Assembly (NCBI GenBank): GCA_029582165.1 | Contig: CM055884.1 | Coordinates: 15,456,537-15,520,536 of the forward strand | Length of the DNA stretch: 64,000 nt | Reading direction: 5' to 3' | Source: Portulaca oleracea | Taxonomy: Eukaryota; Streptophyta; Magnoliopsida; Caryophyllales; Portulacaceae | Part shown: positions 35,807 to 46,486 of the stretch, piece by piece | Numbering within the stretch: position 1 is the first letter of the stretch | Layout of the letters: the number at the start of each line of letters is the position of its first letter | Translations under genes and position numbers: made by a program | Notes under the pieces: model-generated | Told to the model about the DNA's origin: nothing | Databases searched by the model: none | The model's input: only the letters and a program-made list of their open reading frames with translations

Positions 35807-36474
35807 AGGGAGTGAGGAGTTTTCTTGGACATGTTGGTTTTTACTGGCGGTTCGTAAAACATTTTTCAAAAACTGCAAAACCAGTCACCCAATTGCTCAT
35901 CAAAGATGTGCCCTTTGACTTTAATGAAGAGTGCTTGAGTGCTTTTCTCAGGTTGAAGGAAGCTTTGGTCACCGCCCCCATCGTACAAGCACCGGATTGG
36001 GATTTTCCCTTTGAAGTGATGTGCGATGCAAACGATCATGCGGTGGGGGCTGTTTTGGGGCAAAGGAAGGACAAAAAGCCCTATGTGATTTACTATGCAA
36101 GCAAGACGTTGGATGGAGCTCAAGTTAATTATGCCACCACCGAGAAGGAGTTCTTGGCGGTTATCTTCGCTTTTGACAAATTCCGCTCTTATTTGATCAA
36201 TTCCAAGGTGATTGTTTTCACGGATCATGCTGCTCTACAGCACCTATTGACTAAGGCGGATTCTAAGCCTCGCCTCATTCGATGGGTCCTCTTACTTCAA
36301 GTGTTCGACCTCGAGATCCCAGACAAACCGGGATTGCAAAATGTGGTGGTCGATCATTTGTCGAGATTGCAACTTGAGGCTCAAAGCGATGATGATATTC
36401 CCATTGATGATTCTTTCCCACATGAACAACTCTTTGTTCTTGCTCATCAAGTCGCCCTTGGTATGCGGATATAA
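35785..36474 (+). pseudogene. pol: RT thumb and RNase H domain, E1
   Basis: It starts with [20 protein letters not shown], the connection after RT. The RNase H residues follow in [30 protein letters not shown] and [11 protein letters not shown]. The frame ends in a TAA at 36472, caused by a frameshift in the linker to integrase. Confidence 0.88.
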
Positions 36475-37742
36475 TGAACTTCATTGTTAGTGGTGTACTT
36501 CCCCCGGAGATGTCGTGGCAAAAAAAGAAGAGGTTTCTTTCCGAGTTGAGGAGATATGTTTGAGAGGAGCCTCTACTTTACGAGCTGTGTGGGGATGGAA
36601 TGTATAGAAGATGTTTTCCGGAAGATTAAGTTCAAAGTGTGCTCCGCCATTGTCATGCCACTACTTGTGGTGGTCATTTTAGCACCGACAAGATCGTTGC
36701 AAAGGTGCTCCAAGTCGAGTTCTATTGGCCTACACTCTCCAAGGATGTGAGAAATTTTGTGCTCTCATGTGACAAGTGCCAAAGATCCGGGAGTATTTCC
36801 AAGAGGAATGAGATGCCACAACATTACATTTTAGAGGTAGAACTCTTTGATTTATGGGGGATAGGCTTCATGGGTCCCTTCTCTCCTTCTCACAACAACC
36901 TCTACATTTTGGTGGCAGTAGATTACGTTTCAAAGTGGGTTGAAGCAATTGCAACACCCACCAATGATTCCAAGGTGGTGATTAAGTTCCTCATGAAGAT
37001 TTTTGCAAGATTTGGAACTCCAAGGGCCTTATTGATTGACAATGACACTCATTTTTGTAATTGGCCTCTTGATGTTCTTCTAGCCAAGTATGGGGTGACA
37101 CATCGAGTTGCTACACCATATCATCCCCAAACTAGTGGCCAAGTGGAGCTTTCTAATCGGGAAATCAAGAGCATATTGGAGAAGACGATCAACCGTTTGA
37201 GGAAAGATTGGTCTCTTAAGTTAGATGATGCATTGTGGGCCTACCGGACCACATACAAGACTCCATTGGGAACCACTCCGTACCAGTTAGTATATGGAAA
37301 AGCATGTCATTTGCCGGTTTAGATGGAATACAAGGCTTTTTGGGCTGTTCAAACTCTCAACTTCGACCTTGCAAAGGTTGGAGAAAAGAGGATGTTGCAA
37401 CTTCAAGAACTTGATGAGTTGAGGTTGGAGGCCTATGATAGTGCCAAGTTATACAAGGAAAGAACTAAGAGATGGCATGACAAACACATTTTCAAGAAGA
37501 GATTTGAAGAAGGAGACCAAGTGTTGTTCAATTCAAGGTTGAAATTCTTTTCGGGCAAGCTTAAGTCCCGATGGTCGGGCCCATTCCGGGTCTTGAAGGT
37601 ATTGCCCCATGGTGCGGTTGAGATTTGTGGGGACGATTCCGAGCCATTCACGGTCAATGGGCATAGACTTAAGCCCTATTTGGTTGGTCAACCTCTTGAA
37701 GATCGCCAAAACTTCAACCTCACCGCTCCCGGTGCGGTTTGA
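36475..37742 (+). pseudogene. pol: Integrase, E1 (interrupted by stops)
   Basis: The zinc-binding part shows H..H in [17 protein letters not shown] and C..C in SCDKCQRSG. The catalytic core shows Asp in [10 protein letters not shown], Asp in LLIDNDTHF and Glu in [18 protein letters not shown] at 37321 replaces a codon inside LPV-MEYKAFWA. The C-terminal module with WSGPFRVLKVLPHGAVEI runs to 37742. Earlier stops lie near 36559 and 36627. All three catalytic acidic residues survive, but the protein cannot be made in one piece. Confidence 0.88.
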
Positions 37743-39360
37743 GAGGTACTTGATCAAGCTTAGGATGTTAAATAAGAGCTTCTTGAGAGGCAACCCAAGT
37801 TTTAATGCTTTATTTTTATTTTTTTTTTATTTGACACTTTTCATTTTGATTGTTTTATTTTTAGGTTTCTTTTTTTTTAGATTTTTTTCGTATTTTATTT
37901 TTCAATTTTTTTTGGATTTTTAGAGGTTTCTTTGTTTTGTTTTTATATTAAAGATAATCTTGAAAAAAAAAGAGATTAAAAAAAACAACAAAAAGAAAAA
38001 AAAAATAGAAAAGGAGAGAGTTGAAGAAAAAAATGAGTGAAAAAAAAGGTTGAGTGGAAATAAGAGTTGAATGTAAGAAATTGAGTGAAGTGCAAGAAAA
38101 AGGGATATTTGAGAGTTGAGGGAGTTGTAGGGATCGAACTAAAGACCATACAAGGTGAAAGGAAGAGGGCACGGGTGGTGTCTGCTGAGGCGCGGTCAGT
38201 GCACCCCTCTAGAAAGTCCAGAAAAGCAGCAATGAAAGGGGCACGGGTAGTGCCTAGGTTGCACGATCCGTGCGCCCCTCCAGCAGATCCAAAATTGATC
38301 AGGTAAGTGAGGCACGGTCCGTGCCCATCTGGCACAACCCGTGTCCTCATCGAACTCTAAAAAAAATAAAAATACAGCTTTGCCTTTCCTCTTGTTTTGG
38401 TCCATGCTTCTTCTTTGAAACCATTCAGAGCGCCTCTTCTCCCTCTCCACCTCCGTGCGCACTCGCCTCCACCCTTCTCTCCTTCGCCCAGCACGCCCCC
38501 CCAACTCCACACTTCTCCCTACCTTTTTCTCCTTCGCAGCGCACGCCCCTTCTCCACTCGCCTCCACTCTTCTCTTCTGCTCACCCAGCGCACGCCCGCC
38601 GCTCCACAACGCACGCCACTTCCCCACCAAGCACCAATTTTTTTTCCCTAAACCCTAACCCCTCCCAGTTCTCCTCTCTTCTCAATTCTCTTGTAAAAAG
38701 GTTTGATTCTTGTTTATTTTTAGTTTTCTTTGCTTAATTTACTAATTTTTGAGATACATTGTCTTGGTTTTTGAATTTAGGGTTTCTTGTACTTAATTGG
38801 TTTGGTTTGGTTGATGCCCAATTCAATTACTAAGGTTAATTCGAACCCTATTGCTATTTTGGTGTGAATTGTTCAACTTTGATTTCTCTAATCTTGGTTG
38901 AATTGTTTAGGAGAGCAATTGATATGCTTTGGGTTTGATTGTGTTTTGGTGTGGTTTGTCTCAAACTTTAGTGTGTTTATTGGGTTGTTGTATATACATT
39001 GAGTCTTTGGTGGTAGTAATTTAGTCATTGTGTCTAGCTAGCTTGTTTCTTGCTTTAGTTTTAGTTTCATTTCGTCATAGTTAAGAGTTTAATGTGACTT
39101 GTATATACTTTGTCATTCACCTTAGTAGTGTTTTTAGTAGTGTTGTTTTTGAGTTTGGTTTGTCTGGTTTGCTAGGATGTAAATGTTGTTTTAGCTTACC
39201 TTTTTTTTGTGTTTTGTCATAGGAGTCTAGGTTCGTGTTCTCTTGCTTTGTTTTTGAGTCAATGGTGGTTTGTAAAAACTAACTCCACCATCCATTTTGA
39301 GTCTTTTGCACTTTTGTATATAACTAACGTTGTTGTAACCCTTTGTTATCAAAAGATGGC
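37743..39360 (+). other. Non-coding spacer between pol and 3' ORF, E1
   Basis: A/T-rich to 38105. It then holds a palindrome cluster (38164-38352) and a C/T-rich leader-like stretch (38400-38690). After that come T-rich sequence and repeated 'tttggtttg' wording. The stretch from 38118 onward is repeated at 49666 in the second Athila copy. Confidence 0.65.
38164..38352 (+). promoter_or_regulatory. CACGG/CCGTG palindrome cluster before the 3' ORF, E1
   Basis: Includes GGCACGGTCCGTGCC (about 38311) and degenerate partners near 38167, 38190, 38248, 38262 and 38330. It is followed by a C/T-rich stretch resembling a 5' leader, so a second promoter for the 3' ORF is possible (inference). Confidence 0.5.
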
Positions 39361-40571
39361 TAGGGGTTGAGGTCAAGTTCAAGAGGAACCATCTTCTAAG
39401 AGGAGGAAAGCTGATGGAGGCAAGGGCAAGGATAAAGGCGCGCGTTCTTCACGGCTAAATCGAGGTAACAATCCATTTAATCTCGAAGGTGAAATGTATG
39501 ATCGTTATCTTGCTTTGAGCAAGCGTAAAGTTGTGGCCACTAGATTTATGCATTAACCATTTTCGGAATAGACTGGCATGTTAACTGATGTTGAATGTTG
39601 TTTAATAGATGTGGCATGTTATGCTTTGCTCGAATGAGAGAACCTACTTATCGAAACCTGACCTTGGAGGTGCTTAGCACTTTCGAAGTTGACTTGACCA
39701 CTAGGGATGGCTTGATTTGTTTTCACATTGATGAGGAGACCCATTCCCTAACCTTGGCCGAATTTTCTGTGATATTTCAACTGCCTGTTATAACTGATAG
39801 AGGGAAGAGAGAGGTGCCTGATGATGATGAATGGAACCCCAAAGCCTTTTTGCAGTTCCTTACTACAAGGACTGACTATAATCCCCGTAAATCTAAGTGC
39901 ACCGCCATCCGCAATCCGACTTTTCGGGTTACTTAGCGGATTTTATCCTGTGGAATGTTAGGACGAGGTGATAGTATGAATGTGGCATCTAAAGCTGAAT
40001 TTTATGTGTTGTAGGGGATGTATTATGCTCGACCTGATGTTAACCCCGCTTCCCTTTTTGCTCTTCATTTAGAGAGACATGCTAGCCTCGGGAAAGGGGA
40101 TATTGTTATGTGGGGTCTACTCACTATATTAGCGAAACTTTTTGGTTGGGACCCTGCTCGCCATCAACGAGATTTAGTTGGTGCACTTTTGCCTTTGGAT
40201 GCTAAGACCTTTTGTTCTATGAAAATGTGTGCTTCCCCATGATCATGTGTCCATCCAACATGTCCCCAACATACTATTTCTACCTCCCATAGACCCAAAC
40301 CAGCCCGCTCTTGAGGCTCCACTTGCCATCCGAGACGATGGAGAGAGTGGTGACAGTAGCAATGATGAGCAAAGTGATGAGGGTGATGGTGAGCCTACCC
40401 TTGGAGAGAGGCTTCACAACCTCCAAATCTATTGTGAGCTTGAGTTTCAAGCCCTTCGGGACTCCTAGGGTAGAACTGAGCATAGCCAAGATGAGATGCT
40501 TGCCTTAATGCGTTCCGTTCGTGATTGACAGCTTAACCATACTTGCAACCCAACCCCACCTCCCCCTCCAT
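39358..40571 (+). pseudogene. 3' ORF of the Athila type, E1 (broken)
   Basis: The frame appears to begin at ATGGCTAGGGG (39356-39366), with a basic segment (SSKRRKADGGKGKDKGARSS). It is stopped almost at once and again near 39553. The recognisable core is at 39625-39936 (EPTYRNLTLEVLSTFEVDLT, LAEFSVIFQLP). It continues after two stops through FGWDPARHQRDLVG to an acidic tail. A gap near 40231 removes about 50 bp that the copy at 51108 has. It occupies the env-like position of Athila elements and resembles the family called ATHILA ORF-1 (from memory). No membrane segment or signal peptide is evident. Confidence 0.6.
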
Positions 40572-42437
40572 GATACCTCTGTGTGATCTCTTTGTGTTTC
40601 CTTCCTTTGCTTCTCGGGTAAGTTTTGCATGTGGACAATGCTCGGTTCAAGCATGGGGGGGGGGTTGTGTAAAACTTTGTGGATATGTGTGTTTTGAGTC
40701 GTTTTTTTTTATTTTGATTTTTAACGTGTTTTGAGTCTTTTACTTTTATTTATTTTTCTAGTTTAGTTTCACTTGTAAAAAGTTTTTAATTTCTTCTTTT
40801 CGTAGTTTGTTTTCGTTTTATATTTTCTTATTTTTATTTTGAGTCTTGTAAAAAGTTTTTGAAAAAAAGAAAAATCTGAAAAAAAATTAGAAAATCTAAA
40901 AAAATTAGAAAAAATAGTTTGATATAGGATTAGGTGAGATAGTTTTCGTTTGACTTGATTTGATCTTGTATACCCCGTTTGTGAAGGACTGTGAATTGAC
41001 ACGAGTTGTGAAGCTAAATGTTGTCAGAATTGTGCTTGGAAAATGAGAACGATTGCCTTTGTCACTATTTTAAGAGTGAGGTGTGCATATGCATATCTTT
41101 TCAACTTGGTAATGATTGTTGAGAGCTACCCGTCAGACCACATAAGCCTAAAAGAAAAGACTAATCATTTTTGTTGGTCTTATTTCCATGAGTGACTCAC
41201 CATTGTGGCATCCTCCTTCATTTGCTTTGCATCTCCTTGAAATTGATATGCGTTGTGCATTGACAAGATGATAGAGGCATTAGGAATTGAGCCCACAAGC
41301 CTTGGCCACCCGTTAATATCAGTATATCCGTAGTTAGCCCCTTCTTGCCTTGACCATTTCTTTTCTTGAACCCGCATTATAAGCCCTGACCAATTATATA
41401 ATTCCTACCCTTAAGCCATTTCTTGAAATGTTTTGAGTATGAAGTTGGGTTGATTGTGGTTACTTTTGTGGTTTGGTTTGTGATGGGGATTGGTTTGAGT
41501 TGTAAATATTGATTTGATTCCCCAATTATGTGCACTGAGGTTGGAATTGGAAACTTGCCTAGTGAGTTGTATATAAGTGTGTTGTTTGTTTGTGTGTATG
41601 TTTAAATCAAAGAGAAAAAAAAAAGAAAAAAAATCAGAAAAAACAGAAAAAAGCGAAAAAGAGAAAAATCGGAAAAATGAAAAAAAAAGAGAATAAAATG
41701 TTTGACATTGTGTTTCTTTTGTTTTGAGGCAAATTTCCAATTGATTGTGGGGTTGATTTGGATTGATTATAAGTGGTGAGAGTGAATGTATGTCGAATTG
41801 GTGCGAAATAGTTTCAAGCTTTGGCTTTTAGCTCCACATATCCCAAATATTTTCCACTTCTTACCCTTAACCCTAGCCCCGTTACAACCCTTGAAAGTCC
41901 TCTTGATTGTCATTGTTGCATTGCATATTCGCGGTGGAGAGTTCAGATTCTTAGCAAGTACGTGGTTGGTTGTTGCTTTGGTTAGAGTAATGAGCGAAAC
42001 AACATCTTTATATGTTCCAACACATGAGCGGAGTGTTTACTATGCGAGGTTTGCTCTCAATCTTACCTAGTTCCATGCTTAACATGTGCATACTTATCTC
42101 GTCAGTTAATAAGGGTGATTGGTTGAAAATGATGAGTGCCATTCTTGTATAATTTGTCTTCATTTATTCGTGTAACTTGGCTTTTTCTTCACCCTTGGGC
42201 TATACTTTAGATTTGATTGGGTCGATCGAATGTTCTATCAGTGCCATTCTGAGGAGTTTTAATTAAATAAATATTTTCGTTTTTATTATTTTTACTTTTG
42301 AGTCTTTTTATTCTTTCTTTGAGTTCTTGAGTCCTTTTTGTCCCGGTTTCTTTCTTTTTCTTTTATTTTCTTTCTTTGCTTTTTCTTTTGAGTTTGGACT
42401 TGCTTAGGGACAAGCAAGGACTAAGCATGGGGGATTT
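40572..42437 (+). other. Non-coding 3' part of E1
   Basis: It repeats the layout of the array units: imperfect hairpin GCAT/ATGC (40627-40641) followed by a purine tract with a long G run, A/T-rich tracts, a terminal hairpin CTTGCTTA/CAAGCAAG (about 42400-42418), and a polypurine tract (AAGCATGGGGGATTTT) against the 3' LTR. Confidence 0.65.
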
Positions 42438-44114
42438 TGATAAGTGCTTCTTGTATATATGAAAACTTGGTTGTTTTCATGAGAATTTGGGGAATATTTG
42501 ATATGATTATATTATGTTATGCCCGAATTTCCCATATTACGCTTGGTTTTGAGTTTGGTGAGTTTTGTAGGTAATTTGTGAAGAATCGATGTAAACCGAG
42601 CCAAAAATCAAGTGTAGATCCAAGTTATGAGCAAAAAGGATCAAGAAGTGAGAATTTGGATCACCCAAGGCCCAAACAATGGCCCAAAGACCTCCTAAGC
42701 CCAAGATTGCAGTGACACGGGTGCCCAAAGAAGGGGCACGGGTCGTGTCTTCATCCAGAAAGTGTGGAATTTGAAGCAGGGAGCTGACACGGGTAGTGCC
42801 TAGGGTGGCACAGTCCGTGTCAGTAGGGGCACGGTCCGTGTCGCCTGTGACTCTTCATTTCCGGCGGTTTTGAGTTGCAATTTGTCTATATTATGCTGTT
42901 TCCGGCTGTTTTTGGAGGCAATCATCATTCTACCATCTTCCATTCCATAACCTAACCCTAATCTATGTCCTTCATCATCCATAATCCATCCACCATTGAA
43001 GATTGTGAGAAGATTGAAGATCGAAGAGCAATTTGAACACACTTTGAAGTGGAGGAGCAAAAGTCCTCCATTGGTGATTTCTAGCAAGATTGTTCTTCCC
43101 TTTGGTTTATATATTGTCCTTTACTTGAAGTTATTCAGTTGATATATATATTGTCCTTTACTTGAAGTCTATTATTAAACTGTTTTGAACCTTGATCTGA
43201 AAAGATTAAGGAACTAACGTCCTTTATCAAGTGATTATCGTGCAGAAAATTTTAATAACCCTATTCACCCCCCTCTAGGGTTCTTTCAAACACACTTTGA
43301 AGTGGAGGAGCAAAAGTCCTCCATTGGTGATTTCTAGCAAGATTGTTCTTCCCTTTGGTTTATTTCTCATTCTCTCATAGATTTAAATATGCTTTCTAGA
43401 GTAGATTTCAATTGCTTTGTAGTTTCAAACATGAATATTGAGTAGTTCTTTTTAGTTTGGGGGATGAACCTTTGAAGTTGCTTGATGAATTGACTTTGTA
43501 GGATTGAATTATCATGAATTTAGTTTGTTTCAATCTGTTTGGCCTTAGAATTGATTTTATATTGCTTTTGCTTGATCACCAATTGCATGTAAATAGGTCA
43601 TTGAATGATTTACTGAAAGGAAAAGTTTGATTTCCCGAAAACCTAGGCTTAACTAATTAAAATTTTCAAGACATAGAAGTTTTAATTAGGGTTCTTGTGA
43701 TAATTAGATCTTTAACCTTGATTAAATAAAAATAACCATGAAAGTAGGTGCTTGTTTAGTCTTGGTAATTCGGTTTAGTGACAAAATCTCATTGCGAAGT
43801 ATTCTATGCAATTATCGAACCTTGATTGTGCACACTAATGAAATGAATGTTTAATCCACATCGTTGATTCGTTACTTGACTTAGGTTTTATCCCCTGAAC
43901 GTCTTTTTATCTTGATTAATTCAGAAACGTTTGTGTGAATATTAGTTTGTTTAGACCTTGATTGTGATTAGAATTAGAGTTAGTTGCTTCAAACAAAAAC
44001 CCGATCGACTTAGCAATCAACTAGGAGGCTAGTTCAATGCGTTAAAAGGATAAGTCCCTGTGGGAACGACCTTGATTCATGCTACAATTTTAGCCATGCA
44101 CTTGCGGCCTATCA
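42438..44114 (+). repeat. 3' LTR of E1, carrying a copia-LTR scar
   Basis: Same LTR as at 30870, but 253 bp longer because of an insert with a flanking duplication in its middle (43110-43362). It ends TATCA at 44114, after which R2 internal sequence resumes. Confidence 0.88.
43111..43288 (+). repeat. Partial copia LTR (3' end) inside the E1 3' LTR
   Basis: From 43150 it matches the last 120-130 bp of the copia LTR at 54123-54981, up to its end GGGTTCTTTCA. A short piece, 'tattgtcctttacttgaag', is doubled at its left. It is followed by AACAC, the same target site at which the intact copia sits in the other Athila LTR (54118-54122). The 74 bp of Athila LTR before it (43036-43109) are repeated after it (43289-43362). 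Confidence 0.85.
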
Positions 44115-44254
44115 AGCGCCCACTTTGATCGAGTCCGAATAAGGTCAAAGTAGCCTGAGATGCTGTCTACTTGATGTCTGACTTGAAGATGGATGCTGTC
44201 GGTGGTCTACTGCAAAGATGATGCCTTTCAACGGCGTCCTGAATGAAGATGGTC

Positions 44255-44726
44255 GACTTCATGTCGTCGGTGGCCTTTAGGTGGCAACCGTTAGACGACC
44301 TGAGATGTCGATGATGTCGTCGGAAACCTTTAGGTGGCAACCGTTGGACGAATGATGTGGATGATGATGTCATCGGAGGCCTTTAGGTGGCAACCGTGGA
44401 CGACTGAAGATGCTGAGAATTTCGTTGGAGACCTTTAAGTGGAATCCGTTTGACGACTGACGCTGATGATGAGGTTGCCGGTAACCTTTAGGTGGCAACC
44501 GTTCGACGATTGATGTTGAGAATGTCGTTGGAGACCTTTATGTGGCATCCGTTTGAACGACTACTGTTGCTAACATCGTCAGAAACCTTTATGTGGAACC
44601 CATTGGACAACTGTTGCTGACGACATCGTTGGAGGCCTTTAAGTGGCAACCGTTGGACGACTGTCACTGACAACATCGTTGGAGGCCTTTAGGTGGCAAC
44701 CGTGGGACGACTCTCGCTGATGGTGC
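44255..44726 (+). repeat. Degenerate minisatellite, about 54-bp unit, nine copies
   Basis: The core is CCTTTAGGTGGCAACCGTT, followed by GGACGACTG and a variable GATGTTGA-like spacer, then CGTCGGAG. Copies differ by 10-25 percent, so the block is old. Confidence 0.85.
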
Positions 44727-44828
44727 TCTTTTATGTGGCTACCGGATGATGATGCTCTTTTATGTAGCTACCGGATGATGGTGCTCTTTTATGCGGCAAC
44801 AGGATGATGGTGCTCTTTTATGTGGCAA
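44727..44828 (+). repeat. Minisatellite, 29-bp unit, about 3.5 copies
   Basis: Unit CTCTTTTATGTGGCTACCGG plus ATGATGGTG. It shares the TTTATGTGGC core with the preceding block and probably arose from it by shortening. Confidence 0.85.
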
Positions 44829-45654
44829 GCTGAAAATCACAGAAAACCAAGTATTAGTTTTTTCGGAAATGTGATGAGGGTTCGGATTTTTACCTGAGCG
44901 TTGGTAACCCTTGGGCCGCAGTCTTTGGGCCGTAAACTTCGGACTGGGTGGGTTGATGTTGTCAGTGCTCTTTTATGTGGCGACCGGAAGGTGGATGATG
45001 ATGTCGCCTTTTAGCGGCGACCTGGTGTCTGTGATGACTCCCTGCACAGAAACCAAAACAGAATTTCAGATTATTTTGAACAATGGTTAGAGATAAAGAG
45101 AATTACATGTCTGGCAGATTGATGACGATGCCCAACAGATTTTCCCGATGTTGATGACTCTTATTGCTACGATTGCGCCGAGCTCTGCCAGCGACTCTGG
45201 ATTATGGCAATTTGATGCTGAGGAACTTTACCGAAACTCTGTCGATGACCCTTATTTTCCTTAAATTTTGCTTTAAGCACATAGGTGCGAAAATTTCACT
45301 GTAAGGAATGGATTATTGAATTTGCCCGATCATTGATCCGTACTAGTCAAGTGAAGATTTTGTCCTTCGTTTCGGACATATACCTTTCGTGTCTGGCTAA
45401 TGATGCATGACTTGACTGGATCCTAACTTGTCCATCAAGAGTTGGATTAGAGATTCTCTAATCTTGCTCTCAGTAACTGGAAACCATGTCGATCAGTCTG
45501 ATTGGGCTTGAGCAGCCCCAGTGTTACGTTCTGGAGCAACGATGTAGCACTTCCTTGCTTCTTCTTCTTTTTAATTTCAGATATACGGGCATGCATGCAA
45601 CTAGTCTACTAAACTCTTGCACAACCATTGCACATTTTTTTTTGACATAAGCAT

Positions 45655-45965
45655 TCATGCACTCATACATTCATGCACGACTATCGCCTTTATGTACGAC
45701 AAACTGACTCAATACACAACAGACTGACTTAACGCATGATAGACTGACTTGATGCATGACAAACTGACTTGATGCATGACAAATTGACTCAATGCATGAC
45801 AAATTGACTCAATGCATGACAAATTGACTCAATGTATGATAGACTAGCTTGATGCATGACAAACTGACTTGATGCATGACAAATTGACTCGATGCATGAC
45901 AAACTGACTTGGTTCATGACAAATTGACTCGATGCATGACAAATTGACTCAATGTGACTCTGACA
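45655..45965 (+). repeat. Minisatellite, about 19-20 bp unit
   Basis: Around fifteen copies of a unit such as GATGCATGACAAATTGACTC, with near-identical units in the middle and decayed ones at the edges. The open frame on the minus strand over it is a by-product of the repeat. Confidence 0.9.
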
Positions 45966-46486
45966 TGACAAATGGATACAATGCAACCATATTATGCTTA
46001 GACAGGACACACGTATAATGCTCTATGCTATTCTACACATGCAATTATACACGCAGACATCCCCCAACTCTAATTTTAGACAAAGATTTCTCGGACAATG
46101 ATTTTCTAAGACAATGCTTTCCTAAGACAATGTTTACCTAAAACTATGACTCCCTAAGAGAATGCTTTCTAAGGATCAAGGCCACTCGTGGGGAATTTCA
46201 GGGACATTCAGGATGAGTAATGTTTCGATCCATGGAATAGGGAACAATGAAAGAGGCAACATGCCTGAAGGATATGTTTCTTGAATGATCATGCAGATGA
46301 CCTTGATTGCTTGCAAATGTATGCTGATGTATGATAAGCCCCCGGTTTGGCGTAGAGTCTTGATGACACTATCCTGCTTTGGAGAGCACCTTGGAGATTT
46401 ACAATCCCCCAATTTCGATGTGGATTGATGATGCATAGGGACCATAGAATAGGAGAAGGCATACTCCTTAGTAGTGAGTCTCAAAC

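Larger units (their letters stand above)
30870..44114 (+). mobile_element. Athila-type Ty3 LTR retrotransposon E1, decayed but nearly full length
   Basis: Two LTRs (30870-32312 and 42438-44114) flank gag, protease, RT, RNase H, integrase and a 3' ORF in the order of the Athila lineage. It sits exactly between an R2 LTR end (GTGTCTACAGAG) and R2 internal sequence (CGCCCACTTTGATCGAG). Joined, these reproduce the uninterrupted junction seen at 28976-29000. No clean 5-bp target duplication is visible. All coding parts carry stops or frameshifts, so it is not autonomous now. Confidence 0.88.

Noticed and set aside
37976..38350. Minus-strand ORFs opposite the E1 leader
   Set aside because: They cross a poly-A tract and the palindrome cluster, and the E2 copy does not preserve them.
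39595..40242. A retroviral-type envelope gene in E1
   Set aside because: The position fits, but I see no signal peptide, membrane anchor or cysteine pattern, so only the positional name is used.
45655..45965. CRISPR-like array
   Set aside because: The units are contiguous with no unique spacers, in a plant genome.
45789..46010. 73-codon minus-strand ORF with repeated FVMHQ/ESICHAS
   Set aside because: It is a direct translation of the minisatellite.
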